A DNA stretch of 64,000 bases, taken from NCBI RefSeq assembly GCF_013358405.1, contig NZ_CP054836.1, positions 1,860,001 to 1,924,000 of the forward strand. Reading direction: 5' to 3'. The position numbers and the translations under genes were made by a program. The notes below the pieces were generated by a model. That model saw only the letters and a list, made by a program, of their open reading frames with translations. It made no database searches and was not told the origin of the DNA. The DNA is from Oricola thermophila (GTDB lineage Bacteria > Pseudomonadota > Alphaproteobacteria > Rhizobiales > Rhizobiaceae). Of this stretch, positions 1 to 7,753 are shown piece after piece. Position 1 is the first letter of the stretch; each line of letters starts with the position of its first letter.

Positions 1-506
1 TCGCGCAGCTTGTAGTCGAGGTTGGCGAGCGGTTCGTCCAGCAGGACCAGCCCGGCATTCTTCACCAGCGCCCGCGCGAGCGCACAGCGCTGCTGTTGGC
101 CGCCTGACAGTTCCAGCGGTTTGCGCGAAAGCATCGGAGTGAGTTTCATCATGTCCGCGGTCGCCTTGACAGCGGCGTCGATCTCCGATGCACTCTTGCC
201 CATGAGCCTCAGCGGGCTGGCAATGTTGTCGTAGACCGTCATGGACGGGTAGTTGATGAACTGCTGGTAGACCATGGCGACATTGCGGTCCTGTACGCGC
301 ATGCCGGTCACATCCTCGCCATGCCACAGGACGCGGCCGGTCGACGGCTTGTCGAGGCCGGCCATCAGGCGCATGAGCGAGGTCTTGCCCGCCAATGTCG
401 GTCCCAGCAGCACATTCATGGTGCCATTCCGCAGTTCCAGGCTCGTGGGATGGATATGCGTTTGCGCGCCGACCACTTTCGAAACACCATCCAGGACCAG
501 TGTCAT
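1..506 (-). CDS. glpS: Glycerol ABC transporter ATP-binding protein (partial, C-terminus outside window)
   Basis: Cytoplasmic ATPase of a CUT1/UgpC-like sugar-type ABC importer. The visible 168 residues contain a degenerate Walker A (GPTLAGKTS, where the usual GPSGSGKTT is expected), the Q-loop (MVYQQFINYP), the signature LSGGQQQRCALARAL and Walker B LVLLDEPLANLD. The start at 506 has a strong upstream GGAGGAGAGGAAG. It lies 19 bp downstream of glpD on the same strand, the arrangement of the rhizobial glpD-glpSTPQUV glycerol locus, so glycerol is the inferred substrate; sequence alone would also allow another CUT1 substrate. The gene continues off the left edge, where the second ATPase and the permease genes would be expected. 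The altered Walker A is seen in the sequence; its effect is unknown, and GlpS-type subunits normally pair with a second ATPase (GlpT). Confidence 0.8.
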   Translation of the reverse strand, partial: MTLVLDGVSKVVGAQTHIHPTSLELRNGTMNVLLGPTLAGKTSLMRLMAGLDKPSTGRVLWHGEDVTGMRVQDRNVAMVYQQFINYPSMTVYDNIASPLRLMGKSASEIDAAVKATADMMKLTPMLSRKPLELSGGQQQRCALARALVKNAGLVLLDEPLANLDYKLR

Positions 507-525
507 TCTTCCTCTCCTCCCCAAC

Positions 526-2142
526 CTATTCGGCCGCCGCCGGCTTGCCGCTTGTCAGGCGATGGCGCATCCAATTGTCGAGGTTGTCGATTTCGCCGGC
601 GCTCATGCGCAGGCCAAGCTTGCTGCGGCGCCACACGATGTCTTCGGCGGTTCGGGCGTATTCCCGATCCATCAGCCATTCGACCTCGCGTTCAGTCAGC
701 GTGGCGCCGAAAGACTGCCCCAGATCTTCAATGCCCTTGGCATCGCCCAGGACCGTGAAGGCTTCCGTACCATAGGCCCGCACCAGCCTTCCCGAATGGT
801 ACTCGCCAAGGAAGGGATATGAGGCAGTCAGTCTTTTCTTCAAGGCATCGACACCCTCGACCGGGAAATCGCCGCCCGGAAGGGGTACGCGCGCCGTCCA
901 TGCGGATGAAAGGCCCGGAAACCATGGCGCAATCTTCTCCATGGCGCTTTCGGCAAGCCGCCGATAGGTCGTGATCTTGCCGCCAAAGACATTGAGAACG
1001 GGTGCGCCGCCATCGTCATTTACTGTCAGCGTGTAGTCGCGTGTCGCCGCCGTGGCCGAACTTGCGCCGTCATCATAGAGCGGCCGGACGCCGGAATAGG
1101 TCCACACGATGTCGTCCCGGGTAACCGGGCGCTTGAAATAGCGTGAGGCGAAAGCGCACAGATAGTCCTGCTCCTCCGGCGTACATTCCGGTTTCACAGA
1201 AGGATCCGGATGGTCCTGGTCGGTGGTGCCAATCAGGGTGAAATCGGTTTCATAGGGGATCGTGAAAATGATCCGGCCGTCCTCGCCCTGGAGGAAGTAG
1301 CACTTGTCGTGGTTGTACAGCCTGCGCGTGACGATATGGCTGCCGCGAACCAGGCGGATCCCCTCGTTCGAATCGAGATGCGCCTTGGTGCGGATGATGT
1401 CACCGACCCATGGGCCGCCCGCATTGACGAGGACGCGCGCCCTAATTTCCCTTTGTACCCCGGTTGCTTCGTCTTCGACCGTCACCGTCCAGTGGTCTTG
1501 CGTCCGCTCCGCTGAAACGACCTTCGTTCGCACCAGAATTCGGGCGCCGCGGGCTTGTGCGTCGCGAGCGTTAAGGACGACGAGGCGCGAATCTTCCACC
1601 CAGCAGTCAGAATATTCATATGCCTTACGGAACTCGCATTTCAGCGGCTTTCCTTCCGGCGCGGTCGACAGGTCCAGGGTCGACGTACCGGGCAGGATTT
1701 GGCGTCCGCCGAGATTGTCATAGAGGAACAGGCCGAGCCGGATCATCCACGCCGGACGCCGCCCTTTCATCCATGGCATGATCGCGTTGAGCACCTTCGA
1801 CGCAGGTGTTTCCGTGTCGAAGCGCATGGCGTCGTTATAGGGCAGGATGAAGCGCATCGGCCAGCTAATATGGGGCATCGCGCGCAGCAGGATCTCGCGC
1901 TCGACGAGCGCCTCGCGCACCAGCCGCACCTCGAAATATTCGAGATAACGCAGACCGCCATGAAACAGTTTGGTCGAGGCTGAGGAGGTCGCCGATGCAA
2001 GATCGTTCATTTCAGCCAAGACAACGGACAGTCCGCGACCGGCGGCATCGCGCGCGATGCCGCACCCATTGATGCCGCCACCGATCACCATGAGATCGTA
2101 GAGGGTGCTGGTTTCCTGCGATCGCGGCACACGGGCCTCCAT
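526..2142 (-). CDS. glpD: Aerobic glycerol-3-phosphate dehydrogenase
   Basis: FAD-dependent membrane-peripheral enzyme oxidising sn-glycerol-3-phosphate to dihydroxyacetone phosphate and passing electrons to quinone. The 538-residue product opens with the FAD dinucleotide fold (YDLMVIGGGINGCGIARDAA, residues about 15-34) and has the family motif KLFHGGLRYLE at about 58-68, a DAO domain with the late FAD contact NVFGGKITTYRRLAE, and the C-terminal GlpD domain. The open frame extends far upstream to 2526, but the ATG at 2142 gives the length and N-terminus expected of the family and lies just before the Rossmann strand; the upstream extension overlaps glpR. Divergent from glpR and followed after 19 bp by the transporter ATPase, so one glycerol operon is inferred. 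Very confident about function, less so about the exact start. Confidence 0.95.
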   Translation of the reverse strand: MEARVPRSQETSTLYDLMVIGGGINGCGIARDAAGRGLSVVLAEMNDLASATSSASTKLFHGGLRYLEYFEVRLVREALVEREILLRAMPHISWPMRFILPYNDAMRFDTETPASKVLNAIMPWMKGRRPAWMIRLGLFLYDNLGGRQILPGTSTLDLSTAPEGKPLKCEFRKAYEYSDCWVEDSRLVVLNARDAQARGARILVRTKVVSAERTQDHWTVTVEDEATGVQREIRARVLVNAGGPWVGDIIRTKAHLDSNEGIRLVRGSHIVTRRLYNHDKCYFLQGEDGRIIFTIPYETDFTLIGTTDQDHPDPSVKPECTPEEQDYLCAFASRYFKRPVTRDDIVWTYSGVRPLYDDGASSATAATRDYTLTVNDDGGAPVLNVFGGKITTYRRLAESAMEKIAPWFPGLSSAWTARVPLPGGDFPVEGVDALKKRLTASYPFLGEYHSGRLVRAYGTEAFTVLGDAKGIEDLGQSFGATLTEREVEWLMDREYARTAEDIVWRRSKLGLRMSAGEIDNLDNWMRHRLTSGKPAAAE

Positions 2143-2298
2143 GAACGCAAAATACGCCTGCGCGAAAACAAGACTAGGTGAAACGCTCAGAAATGAAAAG
2201 AAATGATTTTCGTTATTGTTCGAAGATGGATAGGCTATTGATGTTATTTGATTTTCAGATTTCTTCTTGTGGAAATCTAAGAATCGAATGCGACATGA

Positions 2299-2326
2299 CA
2301 CCGGATCCAAACGTTTCAATCCGGTG
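2299..2326. promoter_or_regulatory. Candidate operator dyad between glpD and glpR
   Basis: Two 8-base arms, CACCGGAT (2299-2306) and ATCCGGTG (2319-2326), are perfect inverted repeats. Between them sits the palindrome AAACGTTT (2309-2316), which has the same centre, so 24 of 28 positions obey one dyad axis. It lies in the 289-bp AT-rich spacer between divergent glpD and glpR. A GlpR (DeoR-family) operator is the simplest inference; no U-tract follows, so a terminator is less likely. Confidence 0.5.
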
Positions 2327-2328
2327 AC

Positions 2329-2346
2329 ATGTTTGAAATCGAACAT
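2329..2346. promoter_or_regulatory. Second small inverted repeat in the glpD-glpR spacer
   Basis: ATGTT (2329-2333) and AACAT (2342-2346) form a perfect 5-base inverted repeat with an 8-base spacer, immediately beside the larger dyad at 2299-2326. A further AT-rich stretch at about 2185-2235 carries TTTTCGTT and GAAATGAAAAGAAATG runs. Several half-sites in one divergent spacer fit cooperative repressor binding, but the assignment is inference. Confidence 0.3.
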
Positions 2347-2431
2347 AGATTGACATCGTTCGTACATAAACGGAAATTGCGTTCCGGTCGGTGCCGGGTT
2401 ATGGCCGGCCGCGAGGGAAAGACGCGCCCGC

Positions 2432-3202
2432 ATGTCCCAGAGTTTTCGCCAGAACGAAATTCTCGAAATCGCCAGGCGCGACGGCCGGGTGACTGTCGAC
2501 GGACTGGCGGAACATTTCGCTGTCACGCAGCAGACGATCAGGCGCGATCTGAGCGAGCTTTCCGATGCGGGCCGGCTTGAACGGGTTCATGGCGGTGCCA
2601 TGTTGCCCTCGGGCACAATCAATATCGGCTACGAACACCGGCGCGGCCTGTACGAGGCGGAGAAGTCGCGCATCGCCGAAGCGTGTGCCGCACGCATACC
2701 CGAGGATGTGTCAATCTTTCTAAATATCGGAACCAGTACCGAGGCGGTGGCGCGGCAGCTGGTGCATCACCGCAATCTGCTGGTGGTGACCAACAACATC
2801 AACGTGGCCAATATCCTGGCGGTCAACCGAGACTGCCAAGTCATCGTGACCGGCGGAACTCTAAGGCGTTCCGATGGGGGCCTAATCGGCAACCTGGCAA
2901 CGCAGACGATCGTGCAGTTCAAGTTCGACCTCGCTGTGGTCGGCTGCTCGGCGATCGACCAAGACGGCGATTTGCTGGATTTCGACATTCAAGAAGTCAA
3001 TGTCAGCAAATCAATTCTCAAGCAGGCGCGACGGACCCTATTGGTGGCCGACCATTCCAAGTTTCAGAGGACCGCGCCTGGCCGTATCGCGTCGCTTGCG
3101 GAGATTGACGCATTTTTCACCGACAGGCCGATCACGGAAACGCTTCACGACAAATGCGACGAATGGGGAACCGAGGTCATTGTCGCTCCTGAAAGCACCT
3201 GA
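2432..3202 (+). CDS. glpR: DeoR-family glycerol-3-phosphate regulon repressor
   Basis: 256-residue transcription factor. Residues about 5-60 form a DeoR winged helix-turn-helix (VTVDGLAEHFAVTQQTIRRDLSEL) and the rest a DeoRC sugar-phosphate sensor domain with the phosphate-binding IGTSTEAVA and the GGTLRRSDGGLIG segment. It is transcribed divergently from glpD, so it most likely represses the glycerol operon and is released by glycerol-3-phosphate. The ATG at 2432 lies about 12 bases after GAGGGAAAG-like purines. The 3' end overlaps the convergent integrase-type gene by 58 bp, suggesting that the neighbour, not glpR, has had its end rearranged. Confidence 0.88.
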   Translation: MSQSFRQNEILEIARRDGRVTVDGLAEHFAVTQQTIRRDLSELSDAGRLERVHGGAMLPSGTINIGYEHRRGLYEAEKSRIAEACAARIPEDVSIFLNIGTSTEAVARQLVHHRNLLVVTNNINVANILAVNRDCQVIVTGGTLRRSDGGLIGNLATQTIVQFKFDLAVVGCSAIDQDGDLLDFDIQEVNVSKSILKQARRTLLVADHSKFQRTAPGRIASLAEIDAFFTDRPITETLHDKCDEWGTEVIVAPEST

Positions 3203-4107
3203 GCGATCTGGTGGGAAAAGATATGTCCAACCGATTGCTTGCTATAATCTAGGGCAGAATGCAGGCTCGGCACGAAACGGCGGTCTTCGTCGAGCGGGTC
3301 CGTTTCCGACTTCGCGGGCGCATTGTCAGTGGCTGGCACAACCGTCGAGGCGTGATCGGAAACACTCGTGGTTTCCATGTCACCACCGCCCAGCGAGTAC
3401 AGCTTTCCGGCATCCGGAACCGATGGCGCACTGACGGGCTCCGGCTGCCGTTCAAACTGCCTCGGAAAACTTTTCCGCGGCCCGGCGGCATCGGTTTCCT
3501 GTTTCCGTGACACTGTCGTCATCAGCCTGTCGACACGGCGTTGCGCGATCAGGTCGGCATTCTCCCTGACGATCGGGTTGCCGTCCCCGCCTCTGGCGAT
3601 CTCGCGCCCGAGCTCCACCAGGCCTTTCCAAGCCTTTGAGCGAACCTCTTCCTCCGGCGTCATCGGGGCAACGGGCTGCGAGACAACCGCACGCGCCATT
3701 TCGAACGCGCCCTTCATCTCGATGGCCGCGTCCCGGCCCTCCGGCGTGAGATAAAAAGGCAGTTCCGATCCGCCTTCGTCAGCCTTGTCCTTATCGATAT
3801 CCCTTTCGTCCATCCGTCTTGCCCGCAAACGTTCGAAGCACGCCCGGGCTTCGGCCGCCAGCAGGTCGGCCATGTAGCGCACTCGGCGTGCCGGGCAGGC
3901 GCCGAGGCTTATTCTCAGTGACGGCGTGCCGCGCCCGCCTCCGAGATCCTTCGGTATCCTGATCTGGAAAATGTAAACGGAACCTGAGCGCACGAGGTAA
4001 GGACCAGGGGCCTTCCTGCCCGCACGGCGGCGCGATTTCCCGCCATCGGCCTCCTTGCGCGATACACGGGACGATACACCGCGCGATACACCGACATCTC
4101 CTGCCAT
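3145..4107 (-). CDS. Truncated tyrosine-integrase-type protein (DUF6538-like N-terminal domain only)
   Basis: 320-residue product starting at ATG 4107 with a GGGAG ribosome site. Residues about 35-100 (YLVRSGSVYIFQIRIPKDL, then LRISLGACPARRVRYMADLLAAEARACFERL) match the DUF6538 pattern found at the N-terminus of alphaproteobacterial phage-type integrases. The remainder is charged and low in complexity, and no catalytic R...HxxR...Y block can be seen before the stop at 3145, which falls inside the glpR 3' end. The gene lies 85 bp from the 3' end of tRNA-Ser, the usual place for an integrase. Best read as the leftover of an integrative element whose catalytic half was lost; it may still be expressed as a small protein. 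The frame upstream of 4107 runs through the tRNA gene and is not coding. Confidence 0.6.
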   Translation of the reverse strand: MAGDVGVSRGVSSRVSRKEADGGKSRRRAGRKAPGPYLVRSGSVYIFQIRIPKDLGGGRGTPSLRISLGACPARRVRYMADLLAAEARACFERLRARRMDERDIDKDKADEGGSELPFYLTPEGRDAAIEMKGAFEMARAVVSQPVAPMTPEEEVRSKAWKGLVELGREIARGGDGNPIVRENADLIAQRRVDRLMTTVSRKQETDAAGPRKSFPRQFERQPEPVSAPSVPDAGKLYSLGGGDMETTSVSDHASTVVPATDNAPAKSETDPLDEDRRFVPSLHSALDYSKQSVGHIFSHQIAQVLSGATMTSVPHSSHLS

Positions 4108-4192
4108 GGCAAAATGCTCCCGAAACGAGCGGCAGGGCCTGAAATCGACCGAAAATGCGGGATTCCGTGATGACGGAGAGTGCAAAAACAGA

Positions 4193-4282
4193 TGGCGGAG
4201 AGGAAGGGATTCGAACCCTCGAGACGGGTTACCGCCTACTCCCTTAGCAGGGGAGCGCCTTCGACCACTCGGCCACCTCTCC
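4193..4282 (-). tRNA. tRNA-Ser(GCT)
   Basis: Read on the minus strand, the gene begins GGAGAGGTGGCCGAGTGG and ends CCTCTCCGCCA, so the 7-base acceptor stem GGAGAGG/CCTCTCC pairs perfectly and CCA is encoded. The anticodon loop CTGCTAA gives anticodon GCT. A long class II variable arm follows (GGAGTAGGCGGTAACCCGTCTC) and the T arm is GAGGGTTCGAATCCCTTC. Length 90 nt, typical of tRNA-Ser. Its 3' end faces the integrase-type gene, so it is a plausible old integration target. Confidence 0.95.
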
Positions 4283-4428
4283 GCGGACTTCGCCCGTAAC
4301 ATGATTCAGAGGCCTGTCCAAGAGTTTTTGAGGCTCGTGCGCGAGCCGGCACAGGATCTGCGGTGCAGGCGATCTTGACAGCGGCGCGCGCAAGCGCTTG
4401 CTGGCAATGCGAAAATCCGGAGACGCCC

Positions 4429-5529
4429 ATGCCGAAAGCCAATCCCCTAGTCGCCTCCCTGCCTGCCACCACTCCCTTTGTCGGTCCGGAACGGCTCGAA
4501 CGCGAGAACGGTCGCCCGTTCCGTGCGCGTCTCGGCGCCAACGAGTGCAATTTCGGCTGCTCGCCCGGGGCAATCGCCGCCATGGACAAGGCGGCTCGCG
4601 ACGAGGTGTGGAAATATTGCGACCCCGAGATCCACGAGCTGCGCGCCGCGCTGGCACGCCATCTCGGGGTGTCGGCGGACGAGATCGTGGTCGGCGCGGG
4701 CATCGACAACCTGCTCGGCCTCACCGTGCGCATCTTTTCCGATTCCGGCGGCGCGATCGTCACCTCGGCGGGCGCCTATCCGACGTTCAACTACCACGTC
4801 GCGGGTTACGGACGCCGTCTCGTGACCGTGCCCTACTGCGACGACAAGGAGGACCTCGACGCGCTCGCTAGCGCCGCGAACCGCGAGAACGCGAAGATCG
4901 TCTATCTCTCCAATCCGGACAATCCGATGGGGACGTGGTGGAGCGGGGCGGCAATCGAGGCCTTTATGGACGCATTACCGGCAGAAACGCTGCTGATCCT
5001 CGACGAGGCCTATGGCGAACTGGCGCCGGAAAGCGCCCTGCCCGCCATCGACACGGGCCGGGGCAACGTCCTGCGCATGCGCACATTCTCCAAGGCCTAC
5101 GGGCTCGCGGGCCTGCGCGTCGGATACCTGTTCGGGCCGGCGGAGCTGTGCGCCGAGTACCACAAGGTGCGCGACCATTTCGGCGTCAACACGATGGCCC
5201 AGCATGCCGCGATCGCCGCGCTCGCCGACCGCCAATGGCTGGCCCAGGTGACGATGCAGGTCGAGGCGGCGCGCAAGCACATCGCGGCCATCGGCACCGC
5301 GAACGGCCTGCATCCCCTGCCCTCGGCCACCAATTTCGTGACGCTCGACTGCGGCCGCGACGGCGAGCATGCGACCCGCATCCTGAACGAGCTGAACGCC
5401 CGCGGCGTCTTCATCCGAAAGCCGGGCGGGCCGGGCATAGACCGTTGCATACGCGTCAGCTGCGGCCTGCCGCACGAGCTCGATCATTTCGAGGCAATGC
5501 TGCCGGAGGCACTGAAGGCCGCCGGATAA
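4429..5529 (+). CDS. PLP-dependent aminotransferase, histidinol-phosphate aminotransferase-like
   Basis: 366-residue class I/II fold-type I aminotransferase. Visible are the substrate-side LGANECNFGCSP near residue 35, the cofactor motifs SNPDNPMGT (161-169) and DEAYGE (192-197), and the Schiff-base lysine in SKAYGLAGLRVGY (Lys222). The sequence resembles HisC, which converts histidinol phosphate with 2-oxoglutarate. No other his gene is nearby, and the family includes enzymes acting on aromatic or other amino acids, so the substrate is open. The start at 4429 follows CCGGAGACGCCC, a good ribosome site. It is followed 49 bp later by the YitT-type gene and may be transcribed with it. Confidence 0.8.
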   Translation: MPKANPLVASLPATTPFVGPERLERENGRPFRARLGANECNFGCSPGAIAAMDKAARDEVWKYCDPEIHELRAALARHLGVSADEIVVGAGIDNLLGLTVRIFSDSGGAIVTSAGAYPTFNYHVAGYGRRLVTVPYCDDKEDLDALASAANRENAKIVYLSNPDNPMGTWWSGAAIEAFMDALPAETLLILDEAYGELAPESALPAIDTGRGNVLRMRTFSKAYGLAGLRVGYLFGPAELCAEYHKVRDHFGVNTMAQHAAIAALADRQWLAQVTMQVEAARKHIAAIGTANGLHPLPSATNFVTLDCGRDGEHATRILNELNARGVFIRKPGGPGIDRCIRVSCGLPHELDHFEAMLPEALKAAG

Positions 5530-5578
5530 TTGCCGCGACGCATTGCGCAACCGGTCGGAAAGGGCCTATTTTGCTGCA

Positions 5579-6244
5579 ATGCAAAAAGAACCCGAAGCGA
5601 CACCGGAACCAACCGCGGAGCGCGATCTCAAGGGCATCGACCCGACGCGATCGCGCCACAGCCTGGCCGAGGACATTTTCGCGCTTGTCGTCGGCACCTC
5701 CCTGGTCGCCTTCGGCGTGTTCCTCTACCAGCAGGCATCGCTGGTGCTCGGCGGACTGGCAGGCGTCGCGCTGATCCTCGACTACCTGACGCCGTTCGAT
5801 TTCGGCGCCATCTTCTTCGCCATCAACCTGCCGTTCTACCTGTTCGGCATCGGCTCTCTCGGCTGGCGCTACATCCTGCGCACATTCGCCGCCGTCACGC
5901 TCATGTCCGCAATGATCCGGCTCCTGCCGTCGGGCATCTCGATCGTCGAGATACATCCGCTGGTCGCATCGATCGCGGGCGGCGCCATGATCGGCCTCGG
6001 CCTGCTCGCCCTGTTCCGCCACGGCGCCGGGCTGGGCGGCGTCAACATTCTTGTCGCCTTCCTGCAGGAACGCCTCGGCCTGCGAGCAGGCTACGTGCAG
6101 CTGGGCATCGACCTGATGATCCTGGCGGCGGGCGCACTGGTCGTATCGCCGACGGAACTGGCCTGGTCGGTCGCCGGCGCGGTCGTCTTCAACATGATCC
6201 TCGGGGTCAACCACAAGCCGGGCCGATACATGGCTTTCAGCTGA
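5579..6244 (+). CDS. YitT-family inner-membrane protein
   Basis: 221-residue integral membrane protein with a short charged N-terminus (about 35 residues) followed by five or so hydrophobic segments, from EDIFALVVGTSLVAFGVFLY to WSVAGAVVFNMILGV. The pattern LVLGGLAGVALIL and HGAGLGGVNIL matches YitT/DUF161 membrane domains. The C-terminal DUF2179 cytosolic domain of longer YitT proteins is absent. Function in this family is not established; transport has been proposed. ATG 5579 is preferred over an in-frame TTG at 5543, though no strong ribosome site is obvious for either. Convergent with the SEL1-like gene. Confidence 0.75.
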   Translation: MQKEPEATPEPTAERDLKGIDPTRSRHSLAEDIFALVVGTSLVAFGVFLYQQASLVLGGLAGVALILDYLTPFDFGAIFFAINLPFYLFGIGSLGWRYILRTFAAVTLMSAMIRLLPSGISIVEIHPLVASIAGGAMIGLGLLALFRHGAGLGGVNILVAFLQERLGLRAGYVQLGIDLMILAAGALVVSPTELAWSVAGAVVFNMILGVNHKPGRYMAFS

Positions 6245-6285
6245 GGCCCGCCTTGCACGGGACGTGACGCCCCAAACGGCGGAAT

Positions 6286-6339
6286 CCGGGACGGAACCGG
6301 CCGCCACCCATCCCCAATGGGCAACCTGTCCCGTCCCGG
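6286..6339. terminator. Candidate bidirectional terminator hairpin
   Basis: CCGGGACGG (6286-6294) pairs perfectly with CCGTCCCGG (6331-6339) across a 36-base loop that itself holds the small stem CCCAT/ATGGG. It sits between the convergent YitT-type and SEL1-like genes. There is no T-run on either side, so intrinsic termination would be weak. Confidence 0.35.
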
Positions 6340-6372
6340 GGCCCCTTCCCCCGAATCAACCTGCCACGGGTT

Positions 6373-6639
6373 CTAGTGGCAGGTCATCCATTCGCGCGCC
6401 TCGCGCAGTGCGCGGGCGAGATCCGCCTTGGTCATGGCCTCGGCGATCTCCGAGCGCAGCATGGCAGCGCGCGCGCAACCCTTTATGGCCGCGATGTTGA
6501 ACCACTTGTGCGCGGCGACCATGTCGACCTCGCATTCACGGCCCGTCGCGTACATCATGCCCATCTCGAACAGGATATCCGCATTGTTCGCCGCACCGAG
6601 CGCGGCCATTTCGGCATTCTCTATCTCGATCCGTGCCAT
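6373..6639 (-). CDS. Small SEL1-repeat-like protein
   Basis: 88-residue cytoplasmic protein. The core, FEMGMMYATGRECEVDMVAAHKWFNIAAIKGCARAAMLRSEIAEAM, is one SEL1/TPR-like helical repeat (xxYxxGxxVxxDxxxAxxWFxxAAxxG). Single-repeat proteins with the N-terminus MARIEIENAEMAALGA are conserved in rhizobia, but their role is unknown to me; SEL1 repeats usually bind other proteins. The start at 6639 has GGAAGAGACA upstream. The AT-rich stretch at about 6720-6790 probably contains its promoter. Confidence 0.8.
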   Translation of the reverse strand: MARIEIENAEMAALGAANNADILFEMGMMYATGRECEVDMVAAHKWFNIAAIKGCARAAMLRSEIAEAMTKADLARALREAREWMTCH

Positions 6640-6813
6640 TGTCTCTTCCGTTCGTCCCTGTTTGTCTCCCGAGGCCGCTTCCGCTTGACCGGGCGGTCCC
6701 GTTCCGATGGTTCGAAGAGTGCCGCATGTATTTGAATCGCTTGCTAAAAAGCGTGCTTAATTTCAGGCAAACAAAGTTCAAATTCTTCGTAAACTTGACG
6801 CTCCCTTAACCTT

Positions 6814-6845
6814 GGGAATCCCGGATTCCCGGGCATCCCCGGGAA
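6814..6845. promoter_or_regulatory. Two overlapping, mutually exclusive hairpins
   Basis: GGGAATC (6814-6820) pairs with GATTCCC (6824-6830). The overlapping TTCCCGGG (6826-6833) pairs with CCCGGGAA (6838-6845) around the loop CATC. Both stems are perfect and share bases 6826-6830, so only one can form at a time. They lie about 200 bp upstream of the secreted DUF2147 gene, in a 403-bp spacer without a convincing CDS. Role unknown. Confidence 0.4.
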
Positions 6846-6965
6846 TTGCCGCAAGGGGACAAGGCCAGGCGCCGAAACCCTTTGTTCACCGTGACCGGCA
6901 ATTCGGAGCGCTTGCGACAGAGAAAATTGCCGTGGAACCCGACGGCAACCGGCCTTTCCGGCAGC

Positions 6966-6993
6966 TTGACTTGCTGTTACCTTTACGTATTGG
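6966..6993 (+). promoter_or_regulatory. Possible promoter of the DUF2147 gene
   Basis: TTGACT (6966-6971), a 16-base spacer and TATTGG (6988-6993) resemble a sigma70-type promoter 50 bp before the ATG at 7043. The -35 match is good and the -10 match is poor. Confidence 0.35.
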
Positions 6994-7042
6994 TCAAAAT
7001 ATCGGCGTGGCATCGAGCCATGCCGGCATTCGGGAGGAATAC

Positions 7043-7384
7043 ATGATCCGCAGAATCGTACTTGCCGGCATCTGCGCCGGCGCGCTCACCGTTCCGGCAT
7101 TCGCCGACCCGATCGAGGGCAACTGGCGCACCCAGAGCGGCGAAACGGCCGCGATCGCGAAATGCGGCGGGGCATATTGCATCACACTGAAAACCGGCGC
7201 CCATGCCGGCAAGCAGATCGGCCGGATGAACGCCAGCGGAAGCAACAAGTATACCGGCTCGATCACCGATCCCGCCGACGACAAGACCTATTCCGGCTCG
7301 GCAACGCTCAACGGCTCGTCGATGAAGATGAAGGGTTGCGCGCTCAAGATCTTCTGCAAGTCGCAAACCTGGAAGAAGATGTAG
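7043..7384 (+). CDS. Secreted DUF2147 domain protein
   Basis: 113-residue protein with a clear Sec signal peptide (MIRRIV, hydrophobic core, cleavage after PAFA at about residue 21). The mature part starts DPIEGNWRTQSGETAAIAKCGGAYCITL, the usual opening of DUF2147 proteins, a lipocalin-like beta domain in the periplasm. A cysteine pair (CGGAYC) and two later cysteines (GCALKIFC) could form disulfides. The start at 7043 follows GGGAGGAATAC. Family function is not established; alphaproteobacterial members are often linked to envelope or stress conditions. A strong terminator follows, so it is probably monocistronic. Confidence 0.8.
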   Translation: MIRRIVLAGICAGALTVPAFADPIEGNWRTQSGETAAIAKCGGAYCITLKTGAHAGKQIGRMNASGSNKYTGSITDPADDKTYSGSATLNGSSMKMKGCALKIFCKSQTWKKM

Positions 7385-7418
7385 TCCGACGCAGTCCATG
7401 CCGGACGGAAGGCGGCGT

Positions 7419-7450
7419 TCGCGTCGCACGCCGCCTTTGCCGCCTCAGGA
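7419..7450 (+). terminator. Rho-independent terminator after the DUF2147 gene
   Basis: AAGGCGGCG (7419-7427) and CGCCGCCTT (7439-7447) form a perfect 9-bp stem with an 11-base loop, 34 bp after the stop codon, followed by TTTG. The A-flanked stem would also work on the other strand. Confidence 0.7.
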
Positions 7451-7753
7451 GGTCGGATCGGTCGCCCTCGAAAGGGTCTGGCATTCCGGGTGCCGATCGC
7501 CGAAACGTGCGATGACGGATCGAGAGTTTCGGGGGCGAAATCCGCCATCGCGCCGCTTCGGCAAGCCGAAAAATATTGAATTTTGTCCGCCGGATAATAC
7601 CGGTGCCGGTCATAACTATTATTCCTCGGCGGAATGCCCGCCGCACCGCTGCGGGTGGCCCCGCATGAATCGCGCAAGGCCAACGGTTCGTCGACCGCGC
7701 CCTGCCTCGCTGGCAACGCGCAAGGGGCGATGCGATCATGCCGATTTTCGCAC

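Noticed and set aside
3203..3260. Search for a second copy of the tRNA-Ser 3' end as an attachment site
   Set aside because: No repeat of the tRNA 3' sequence could be seen on the glpR side.
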